From Calothrix sp. NIES-4105 (GTDB lineage: Bacteria > Cyanobacteriota > Cyanobacteriia > Cyanobacteriales > Nostocaceae), in assembly GCF_002368415.1 (NCBI RefSeq), contig NZ_AP018290.1:9787717-9851716 (forward strand): a stretch of DNA of 64,000 nt, read 5' to 3'. The notes below the pieces were generated by a model. That model saw only the letters and a program-made list of their open reading frames with translations, was not told the DNA's origin and did not search any database. The position numbers and the translations under genes were made by a program. Shown here one piece after another: positions 26,057-34,004 of the stretch. Position 1 is the first letter of the stretch, and each line of letters opens with the position of its first letter.

Positions 26057-26418
26057 CGATTGAAGGTAGATTTGGTGATGAGGATGCTTTAATTTTTGAG
26101 ATAGCGCTTATTGATGACCAGGGATTAGAACTGCAAATTGATGCAATGTTTGATACTGGCTTTTCGTATTGGTTAGCAGTTGATAGCCAAGATGTAAATG
26201 CTTTTAATTGGGTCTTCATACGACGGCAAATAATGCAAACTGCACGGGGAAATTTTAGGTTTAATATTTACGCAGGTAAGATTAAACTTGATGGTACTGA
26301 ATATGACATCCCCGTTCATGTTGGCAAAGGTTTATCTGAAGTTTTACTTGGGCGCCAATGGCTGACAACTCGACAGTTGTTGGTTGATATGCCCAACCGC
26401 TTGCTTACATTGGGATAA
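26053..26418 (+). CDS. Clan-AA (retropepsin-like) aspartic protease
   Basis: 121 residues from ATG 26053. The catalytic motif is MFDTGFSYWLA (D-T-G), followed by the second conserved stretch GLSEVLLGRQWL, typical of single-domain retropepsin-like proteases. These act as homodimers with one Asp from each subunit. Coupled to the upstream small gene by ATGA overlap. The substrate is unknown; the partner may be substrate or inhibitor. Confidence 0.75.
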   Translation: MTIEGRFGDEDALIFEIALIDDQGLELQIDAMFDTGFSYWLAVDSQDVNAFNWVFIRRQIMQTARGNFRFNIYAGKIKLDGTEYDIPVHVGKGLSEVLLGRQWLTTRQLLVDMPNRLLTLG

Positions 26419-26478
26419 TTATCAAGGTGTAGATAACTTATAGCAAAAAAACGTGATAATTTATTTCTTGCATTACTC

Positions 26479-29346
26479 TTACTCCCCCCTGACACGCGGG
26501 GGTTGGGGGGGATCAAAACCTAACTTACTCAATAATTCATCAAACCGCACGACTGGCAAACTGCCTCCAGAAGCAAAATCATGTCCATGTCCATAACTAC
26601 CTTCTCCTTCAGGCAAACCAACATTACGTAAAAAATCTAATACGTTAATTCCCGAATCAGTTCTAGCACTAAAGTTAACTCTACCAGGTATATATCCTTC
26701 ATTTGCCACAATTACAATATATTTTGGCAGCCTTGTACGCCAACTTTGAGCAATGAGAGGATGAATTTGACAAGGTGAGTTAATGCGAATTAAAGCAACA
26801 TTACCAGCAAAAGTAGGCGCCGCTTTTCTAGCTTGTTCCATTTCAGCTTTAACTTGTTCGCGCGCTGTTCGCAGTTGTTCGACTTCGGGTGTGGTGGAGT
26901 TAACTATATCGCGCGGGGAATTATGTGTAAGCAAAACTTTGGCTGCTACTTCTGGATTATAATCAGCCGCGCGTCGCGATGCGTTAATAAGAGTTGTAGC
27001 TTCTTTGAGGTATTTAGCTGTGTACTTGCTTTTCGCAATAGCTAGTATTTCAAAGGGAGCTTTTTCTCCTAAGTCACTAATTGTGCCAATAGCTGCTATC
27101 CAATCTATATCAGATATATCTGTAATAATATTGCACAACAAGTAAACAATAAGTGATGTATTGGGAATCGGCGCCCAGGTATATGCTGTAATTAAAGTAC
27201 TTAATGGTGGTGTACCTTCAGGACGGTGATGGTCTATAAAACAAGTTGGAATACCAGGAATTACAGGTTCAGGTTGACAGCCTAAATCAAGAACAAATAA
27301 ATAATCGGGTGCAGCAGCTTTAATTTTATCACGGTTACTCGGTGCCCATGCATTGCGTTCACGGTCTGGAATTAACCGGGTTACTTGAGTAAACCCAGTA
27401 CGCTGTAATGTTTTTTGTAATATTACTCCTGCTGTCACTCCGTCAGCATCAGAGTCATGCAGTATTACTATATGTTGATTCTTTTCTAGACTTGAAATTA
27501 TATTTTTAAAGATTCCTTGTGCAGTTTCTAAGTCAGGTGGAACACTGATTTCAGTAAATACTACTGTAGATACTACTTCAGTAGTATCACTTGGTATTTG
27601 AGGTGTTTCAGCTAAACGCTGTACTGTTTCTAAAGTATCAATTTCCTCAACTGGTTTATCCGCGCGTATTCGCAAAATCCTAGGAAACCGCAATGCAAAA
27701 CCACTATTATGACGTGATGATGGTTGTACACGGTCGAAAGTAACTTCTAGTATAAGTTTTGGTTCAACTATACATACTCGACCATGCTCTAGTTCCTGTA
27801 TCGTATGCGCGCGACACCAATTACTAATTTCTGTAACTTCAACGTCGGTAAGTCCTGAATAAGCTTTACCAATATTTAGTAATGTTGATTCAGTTTCGCT
27901 TTTACGAACAGCAAATGTATAATCTGACAAAAACCGCGCACGTCTCCCCGTTCCTACTTCTGCTGCGGTAATTACAACATCAAGTGTGGCAATAGCACGC
28001 TTAATTTTCAACCACTCTTTACCACGACGACCAGGTTTATATGTTGAATTAAGGTCTTTGACCATCAATCCTTCGTTTCCTCGTGCGCGCGCTGCTGAAA
28101 ATTCAGCATCTAAACCAGAAATATCGCCAAACTGTTTATGAAGTCCAAGCTTTATTGCTCCTTGAAGTGGAAGCGAATCTAAAATGCTTCTACGTGTTGA
28201 AAGCGGTTCGTTAATTAACACCTGTCCTTTATGGTATAAAACATCGTAAACAATAAATGCTACAGGCACTTCATCAATTAACTCTTGTTTAACTTGCTTG
28301 CGTCCGAGTCGCTTTTGTAGTTCCTGAAAAGGTAATATCTTGGCGCCTCGAACGGGTACAATTTCCCCATCTAAAATCAAACCGTTATCAGCATCGTTGT
28401 CCTGTGAAGATTCTAGGAGTTGTGCAAGCGATTCAATTAAATCGGGAAACGTCTCTGTAATTTCATCTAAAGTTCGTGAAAACAAAGCTACACGCCGATT
28501 ATTAAAAATAGTTCCATGTAAACTACCCCCTTCGTTTCCCCCTCCTCCGATATGTACCTGCGCGCGGATACCATCATATTTATCTTCAACAGCAAAACCA
28601 TCCGGGAATTGTTTTGTAATCTCCGTTAAATCAGCCGCAGGACTAGCAAGCATAAACTTGATAGGATGAAAAAGTCGCATTTGCGCTTGTTCAAGTCGTT
28701 GATGACGAGCAAGAATTGCAGTTTCACCAATATCACCAGTTAACATATTTGCCCACTGCACTTTAGCAACTGGGACTTTGAACGAACGAGCAAGAGCATC
28801 TTCAACTGCTCCCTCTTTTAACCCAATTCGCAAATCACCTGTTAGAAGTTTGACGATATACTTAGCTTCAAGTGGAGTACTTATTGTCAATAATTCGGTA
28901 ACGAGCGAAGTTTTGCGCTTCGTTCCATTGACCGCAGCCAGTTGTTCGAGAGAATCGAATAATTTTTGTAGAGTTAGAGTAGATTGGATATGTTCAAATT
29001 TAGGATTATTGCTCAAAACTTCAAAAGCCACATCTCCTGGGTCGCCAAGTTTAACCAAACGTTCTTGAAATATAGATTTTTCAATATTGGCGATAGTTGT
29101 AATAGCTGTCAGTAACGCTGCTCCACCAATGTTGATTGTGCGTTGGTCGCGTAGTGGAAAAATGTAACCAGCAAAAAAGCGCGCGGCAATTACTAAATCT
29201 TCATCTACTAGTTTATTAAAATAATCGCCAAGTAATGAAGCTTTTATAGTCCGCTTTGAAGTAGCTGCAATACATTCTGCTGTCTGGGCAAATTCAATTA
29301 AAGCTGATGATAGATGTATTGATATAGACATCATAAATTTAATCAA
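26479..29346 (-). CDS. ATP-dependent DNA ligase fused to a DHH/RecJ-like phosphoesterase
   Basis: A 955-residue two-enzyme protein. Residues about 1-215 are the ATP-ligase N-domain. About 228-450 form the adenylation domain with nucleotidyl Lys256 in EDKYDG and motif V WLKIKR. About 455-565 form the OB domain. Residues about 605-945 are a DHH phosphoesterase with DSDADG (631-636), Asp687 and DHHRPE (705-710), then a DHHA1-like C-terminal part with ASGGSLP. The ligase seals nicks, while RecJ/NrnA-type DHH proteins degrade or process DNA or small nucleotides. The last residues (PPQPPRVRG) come from a GGGGG-rich repeat. ATGs at codons 5 and 6 are alternative starts. Confidence 0.85.
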   Translation of the reverse strand: MIKFMMSISIHLSSALIEFAQTAECIAATSKRTIKASLLGDYFNKLVDEDLVIAARFFAGYIFPLRDQRTINIGGAALLTAITTIANIEKSIFQERLVKLGDPGDVAFEVLSNNPKFEHIQSTLTLQKLFDSLEQLAAVNGTKRKTSLVTELLTISTPLEAKYIVKLLTGDLRIGLKEGAVEDALARSFKVPVAKVQWANMLTGDIGETAILARHQRLEQAQMRLFHPIKFMLASPAADLTEITKQFPDGFAVEDKYDGIRAQVHIGGGGNEGGSLHGTIFNNRRVALFSRTLDEITETFPDLIESLAQLLESSQDNDADNGLILDGEIVPVRGAKILPFQELQKRLGRKQVKQELIDEVPVAFIVYDVLYHKGQVLINEPLSTRRSILDSLPLQGAIKLGLHKQFGDISGLDAEFSAARARGNEGLMVKDLNSTYKPGRRGKEWLKIKRAIATLDVVITAAEVGTGRRARFLSDYTFAVRKSETESTLLNIGKAYSGLTDVEVTEISNWCRAHTIQELEHGRVCIVEPKLILEVTFDRVQPSSRHNSGFALRFPRILRIRADKPVEEIDTLETVQRLAETPQIPSDTTEVVSTVVFTEISVPPDLETAQGIFKNIISSLEKNQHIVILHDSDADGVTAGVILQKTLQRTGFTQVTRLIPDRERNAWAPSNRDKIKAAAPDYLFVLDLGCQPEPVIPGIPTCFIDHHRPEGTPPLSTLITAYTWAPIPNTSLIVYLLCNIITDISDIDWIAAIGTISDLGEKAPFEILAIAKSKYTAKYLKEATTLINASRRAADYNPEVAAKVLLTHNSPRDIVNSTTPEVEQLRTAREQVKAEMEQARKAAPTFAGNVALIRINSPCQIHPLIAQSWRTRLPKYIVIVANEGYIPGRVNFSARTDSGINVLDFLRNVGLPEGEGSYGHGHDFASGGSLPVVRFDELLSKLGFDPPQPPRVRGE

Positions 29347-29883
29347 ATATTTATTAATAATAGCTATTTCAGTTCAGATTAACTTCTACCTAAAGAGCAA
29401 AGCAGCAATTATTACTTTTGATTTGATTATTCCCAAAAAATATCTACCTTATGCTAGAGGCAAAAGTAGAATTTTTAAATATTTTTTTGATAATTTATAG
29501 ATTAAATTAATATTTTCTGTCTAATATTTAATCATAATGTGTATTATATTTAGCTTTTTTAGCGTAACAAAAAAAAATTTTTGTTCAAGAAAGTTATTAA
29601 TATTAAGCACTTGAGGTTAATTGTGATAAGTACAACAAGATTTGCTAACCTCAAGAAATACCAGCAAAATATAAAAATTTACCTATTGATAGAGTTATTA
29701 TTTGGTTGTTATTTAATACAACATAAGATATAAGCAGGTAGAGAAGAGCAGAATTTGAGAAAAACGAAGCCTAGCTCGCACGCTGAATTGCTGAGATTCA
29801 ATCATAAGCTCTCTATAACTGTAAAGAGAAGTTAGTTGTATCTCCAGTCTTTTCACTTTGCTATTAAATTTAAGGAGTAATGT
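29347..29883. other. AT-rich gap with a 10-bp stem-loop
   Basis: 537 bases without a supported gene, strongly AT-rich. CTTGAGGTTA at 29610-29619 pairs perfectly with TAACCTCAAG at 29646-29655 around a 26-base loop. It lies about 230 bases upstream of the next gene. It could be a leader structure or an operator pair. Confidence 0.5.
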
Positions 29884-30141
29884 ATGTCCGGACAAATGTG
29901 TTGGCTTGCAAGCTTTGGAAGTGATGAAGCTTTAATCTTGCATCTTCGCCTTAATGAAAGCCAGCCTTGGAAACCTTATACACTCTGTCGAGAGTATGCA
30001 GTTCCAGATTATCGAGAACCTGGAGGTTCTAAGGGTTGGGCAACTTACCAAAAATTATTGAAAGCAGGTTGGAAAATTCTGCCTACTCCTGAAAAAGAGC
30101 CTTTACCTTACGTTGGCGCTTTACAATTCGCGCGCTTGTAA
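29884..30141 (+). CDS. Small conserved hypothetical protein
   Basis: An 85-residue protein rich in Trp, Pro and Tyr (WATYQKLLKAGWKILPTPEK), start ATG 29884 with AAGGAG nine bases upstream. No transmembrane segment or recognised domain. The good ribosome binding site and the in-frame GCGCGC palindrome suggest a native gene. Function unknown. Confidence 0.6.
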   Translation: MSGQMCWLASFGSDEALILHLRLNESQPWKPYTLCREYAVPDYREPGGSKGWATYQKLLKAGWKILPTPEKEPLPYVGALQFARL

Positions 30142-30217
30142 TTGATATAAGCAAGTTAACTAGATGTAAGCGCTTGTTTTTAGAATTTGGACTAATGATA
30201 CGCAAATACGGCTGTAT

Positions 30218-31250
30218 ATGAATGATACGCAATTAAAACCTACAACATGCCTTGAACAGCAGAAATTAGTCTGTAATTCACCCAAACATGGATTCTTCGT
30301 TCAAGCACCTGCATCTAGTCGCAATCAGAACTCTAAAACAAATTCCAAGATAACTTATACAAAGTTTGATGGTGAGTTTGGTGAATGAATATGGCGAGGT
30401 TGGAAAATCCGCTACGCTTACATAAGCAATCCAAAATCTCCAGTTCCAGTGCTGTTAGTGCATGGTTTTGGAGGTTCTATTGGACACTGGCGCCAGAATA
30501 TATCAGAATTAGCGAAACAACGAGCGCGTTTATGCAGTTGATTTGCTAGGCTTTGGTGCTTCTGCTAAACCTGCTACACCATATACAATTAAGCTTTGGG
30601 TAGACCAAATTCACGAATTTTGGCAGACATTTGTGGGAGTTCCAACAGTTTTAGTTGGTAACTCAATTGGGTCACTGACCTGTTTACAAGCAGCTGCAAC
30701 TTATCCAGAGATGGTGCGAGGTGTGGCAATGATTAGCTTACCTGATATGTCGGAATCGCCAAATAAGAAGTTAAACATTTTACGTTTCCTGCAAGATAAA
30801 ATTTTAGATGTGCTGACATCACCAATAGTATTGAAACCGCTATTTTATCTGCTACGACAACCATATATCGTGAAACGCTGGGCAAGACTTGCTTATGCTT
30901 GTAAAGAAGCTGTAACAGAAGAATTATTGGAAATTCTAATGACACCAGCGCGCGAAATTGGCGCCGCTCCTGCTTTTTGTGCAATCCTAAAAAGTATGAT
31001 GAGTAAAGGATTTAGCCCTTGTATCCGCTCGATTGTAACTGACCTCAAACTACCATCTCTTTTGATGTGGGGGACTCTTGACCGAATGATTCCTTTATCT
31101 TTAGCTCATAGTTTGTTAAAGCTAAATCCACAATTACGGTTAGTCGAATTAGAAAATGCTGGACATTGCGCGCACGATGAATGTCCGGAACGAGTCAATT
31201 TTGAACTTTTAGACTGGATTCGTAGTCAAGTACTGGTGCCTGCTGTTTAA
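30218..31250 (+). pseudogene. Alpha/beta hydrolase broken by a nonsense codon and a frameshift
   Basis: The frame from ATG 30218 has a TGA at 30386-30388. Beyond it, the same frame continues with IWRGWKIRYAYISNPKSPVP and LLVHGFGGSIGHWRQNISEL, the oxyanion-hole region of alpha/beta hydrolases. At about 30521-30525 the frame shifts by one base and continues as RVYAVDLLGFGASAKPATPY to 31250. The nucleophile elbow GNSIGS, a late Asp (GTLDRM) and the catalytic His (NAGHCAHDE) are all kept. Two independent lesions in an otherwise well-conserved gene point to recent inactivation, unless sequencing errors are responsible. Confidence 0.8.
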
Positions 31251-31402
31251 TCAAGATAAATTTATGGCTGCGGGTTGCGCTTGCACTCCAACAAGCGCTA
31301 GAATCTGTAAGTTTCAGGCTATATATAGCTAGCTAGGATGAAGCCGACTAACCAGCTGCTCCTAACAAATGAGATTTTACACGGAAGAGAAAACGAAAGA
31401 CA

Positions 31403-31861
31403 ATGGCAAAACGTATACAGTTAGTATTAAATCAAGATGTCAGCAAATTGGGCAAGCTGGGCGATTTAGTCGAAGTTGCTCCCGGTTACGCGCGCAATTA
31501 CCTAGTTCCCAAAAAACTAGCTTCTCCTGCAACTCCAGGTATTCTAAAACAAGTAGAACGGCGCCGTGAACTCGAACGTCAGCGTCAAGCTGAATTCAAG
31601 CAACAAGCGCTCGAACAAAAAGCAGCGATAGAAAAAGTTACAACTTACAGCGTATCAGTGCAAGCCGGCGAAAATGATGCAATCTTTGGTACAGTAACTA
31701 CCCAAGACCTAGCTGATGTTATCAAACAAGCTACAAATATCGAAATCGATAAGCGCAGCATTACTATTCCCGATATCAGTAAGCTAGGTACTTACGAAGC
31801 AGAACTTAAGCTGTTCTCAGAAGTTAGCGCGCGCGTCAGCTTCCAAGTTGTTGCTAGCTAG
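31403..31861 (+). CDS. rplI: Ribosomal protein bL9
   Basis: A 152-residue large-subunit protein that binds 23S rRNA at the L1 stalk base. The N-terminal domain shows [20 protein letters not shown] and the [13 protein letters not shown] signature. A long connecting helix (about 50-75) and a C-terminal domain follow. It is full length. In cyanobacteria rplI is commonly next to dnaB. Here they are separated by 2.1 kb holding a methyltransferase and a toxin-antitoxin pair. Confidence 0.97.
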   Translation: MAKRIQLVLNQDVSKLGKLGDLVEVAPGYARNYLVPKKLASPATPGILKQVERRRELERQRQAEFKQQALEQKAAIEKVTTYSVSVQAGENDAIFGTVTTQDLADVIKQATNIEIDKRSITIPDISKLGTYEAELKLFSEVSARVSFQVVAS

Positions 31862-31874
31862 ATATTACTGTTTT

Positions 31875-31951
31875 CTTGTGGAATGGGCATCCTTGCCCGT
31901 TCCTATCAGAAATATTTTGCATAGGCGGGCGAGGACGCCCGCTCCACAAGA
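31875..31951. repeat. CTTGTGGA...TCCACAAG inverted repeat after rplI
   Basis: Outer arms CTTGTGGA and TCCACAAG enclose a GGGCATCC-type hairpin and GCGGGCG...CGCCCGC arms. It is related to the element at 3972-4069. Placed between convergent rplI and the CmcI-like gene, it probably ends both transcripts. Confidence 0.65.
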
Positions 31952-31960
31952 ATTAAGAAT

Positions 31961-32671
31961 TTACATCTTTTTCAAATAACCATTGGGATTAAAAGTTGTC
32001 AGAAACTTGTGACAATCTTTATCAATATAAAATTCAGATTGAATAGCTAAAAACTCTTCTACCGCTTCCATTGGTCCTAAACCGTACTCCGGGTATACTG
32101 GATGACCGTTTATATTAGTATCTTCAACTATTAAATAACCACCAGATGGAACTAATTTACTATATATCATAAGTTCCTGTAACACATGGTCTTTAGTATG
32201 GTCTGAGTCTAAAATTACTAACGTGTTATTATTTTCTACTATTTCAAATACTTGTTGAGTTATCTGTATATCAACAGAACTTCCTTCAATTAAGTGAACA
32301 TTTTGATACTTTGCTAAACTCGCACGGGTTTGTGGTTGAATTTCAATATCAACACCAATTACTTCTCCAGTACCCACTAATTTACACATATCAGCCAAAT
32401 AAGCTGTTGTTCCCCCAAACGCTACACCACACTCAACAATAAAATCAGGTTTTTGGTTAAAAATAATTTCTTGATAAAGCCATAAGTCTAACGGACATTT
32501 TAATACTGGTATCCCCTGCCAATATGTACTTGTCCATACAGGTTGATTATTAAACACTGGCGCATGATAATAAGCTTTAGAGAACTCGTTGATTATTTCT
32601 ATATAACCCGCAACTGTATCGTTAACGGGTATTTGATTATGAAGATTATTTGCAGCCATAGAGTCAGTCAT
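31961..32671 (-). CDS. CmcI-type SAM-dependent methyltransferase
   Basis: A 236-residue protein of the cephalosporin-hydroxylase/CmcI family (PF04989 type), most members of which are O-methyltransferases. The SAM region is FIVECGVAFGGTTAYLADMC with VIGVDIEI, then LVILDSDHTKDHVLQEL and YLIVEDTNI. These often act on sugars or secondary metabolites, but no such cluster is nearby. It has no GGCGCC site and sits in the rplI-dnaB gap, consistent with insertion. Confidence 0.8.
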   Translation of the reverse strand: MTDSMAANNLHNQIPVNDTVAGYIEIINEFSKAYYHAPVFNNQPVWTSTYWQGIPVLKCPLDLWLYQEIIFNQKPDFIVECGVAFGGTTAYLADMCKLVGTGEVIGVDIEIQPQTRASLAKYQNVHLIEGSSVDIQITQQVFEIVENNNTLVILDSDHTKDHVLQELMIYSKLVPSGGYLIVEDTNINGHPVYPEYGLGPMEAVEEFLAIQSEFYIDKDCHKFLTTFNPNGYLKKM

Positions 32672-33076
32672 AGTTTATCAAAAATACTTTAATCTAGATT
32701 TATTTCTGTCTGAAGATTATTTACTATTATTGTTCCAAATTTTATTGATGAGAAAATAAATTTTATATTAACTTTCATTTTGATGGTATGTGAAATACTC
32801 CTTGGGTCACGGTGTCTCGCCTAACCTTTGCACAAGTAATTATTTTTACCACAGAGACGCTCTTGACACAGAGGAGGGTTTTTGTGTTTCACTCAATACG
32901 CCCTTGATGGCAGGGTTTTTTCGTTTAACAAAATTTAATATTCAATATTTTATACGGCTTTGCAATATACGTGTAACCAAGAGCAAGTCATGCCCGACCA
33001 AATTCCTTTGTTAGCTTGCGATATTATAGTTTTATATACTAGACAATGCTTGGATAGATATCAAGGTAAGATAATC
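32672..33076. other. Gap upstream of the VapBC-type pair
   Basis: 405 bases with no supported gene. The open frame that starts at 32960 is an extension of the antitoxin gene into non-conserved sequence. I see fragments of the CACAGAG repeat type but nothing definite. Confidence 0.4.
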
Positions 33077-33313
33077 ATGGATAAAACAGCTACTCTTGAA
33101 GACGCATTAGAATTGGTTAATCAGCTATCACCTGTAGACAAAATACGTTTAATCGAGCAAATTGCACCTCAAATTGAGCGAGCGCTAGCGGACACTTCAC
33201 CGAAACCGCGAAAATCTTTGCGGGGGTTATGGCGCGGTAGTAATATTAGTGAATCAGATATAACTCAAATGCGTCAAGAAGTTTGGGGTAATTTCCCTCG
33301 TGAGGATATATAA
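33077..33313 (+). CDS. Type II antitoxin, partner of a PIN toxin
   Basis: 78 residues from ATG 33077. The N-terminal half (ALELVNQLSPVDKIRLIEQI) is the helical segment common in cyanobacterial antitoxins paired with PIN-domain toxins. The C-terminal half (SLRGLWRGSNISESDITQMR) would wrap the toxin. The stop codon overlaps the toxin ATG by one base. It would neutralise the toxin and repress the operon. Confidence 0.8.
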   Translation: MDKTATLEDALELVNQLSPVDKIRLIEQIAPQIERALADTSPKPRKSLRGLWRGSNISESDITQMRQEVWGNFPREDI

Positions 33314-33714
33314 TGTCAAATTTGGTAACAGATACTCATGCACTGATTTGGTATTTGGAGGATAGTCCGAACCTCAGCACTACTGCAAACAAAGCATTTG
33401 ATAAGTGTGATAGAGGTGAGATTGTAATTTATATACCAACGATCTGTTTAGTAGAAATAATTTATTTGCAGGAAAGAAGGCGCATCTCGGCTAATATGAA
33501 ATCTCAACTTGACGCGGCACTATCAACTGAGAATACTGGATTGGCTGTTGTTAATCTAACACCCGGTATCGTCAACACCCTAGCTACAATACCGCGCGAT
33601 ACTATCCCAGATATGCCTGACAGAATTATTGCAGCGACGGCAAAGCATATGAATTTATCTTTAATTAGTCGAGATGCTAAAATAGTTTCATCCGGAATTA
33701 GTATTCTTTGGTGA
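33313..33714 (+). CDS. VapC-type PIN-domain ribonuclease toxin
   Basis: A 133-residue PIN nuclease. The four acidic metal ligands are Asp7 (TDTHALIWYL), Glu48, Asp103 (DMPDRIIAATA) and Asp121 (SRDAKIVS). All are present, so it should be active. VapC toxins cleave tRNA or rRNA when the antitoxin is degraded. It overlaps the antitoxin gene by one base. The pair lies between rplI and dnaB, a plausible insertion site for an addiction module. Confidence 0.87.
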   Translation: MSNLVTDTHALIWYLEDSPNLSTTANKAFDKCDRGEIVIYIPTICLVEIIYLQERRRISANMKSQLDAALSTENTGLAVVNLTPGIVNTLATIPRDTIPDMPDRIIAATAKHMNLSLISRDAKIVSSGISILW

Positions 33715-34004
33715 AAAGTAATGTTTGTAGGACAGGTGCCTAGTCTATTCGCAGGGATTATATTTTGTTTTACGGCACCTACATTTTCGATTTCATAATG
33801 TCTGATAAGTATCAATCACTTCATACTGAAAAAGCAAGTTTTATTTTGGCGCCTCTGCTTACCGTAGCCTCACGGTGTCCTGCCTGACCGAGCGCATACA
33901 GCTACATTATTCTTAAACTATGTCTAGTAGCCAAATGAATACATGAATACTATTATAGATGTCGGGGGTTAACGCTTCCAGGGACATTTAAACAAAAAGC
34001 CTTT

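Noticed and set aside
26479-26520. C-terminal PPQPPRVRGE as a conserved ligase/DHH tail
   Set aside because: It is encoded by a dispersed GGGGG-rich repeat, also seen near 8630 and 55465, so it is probably an accidental extension.
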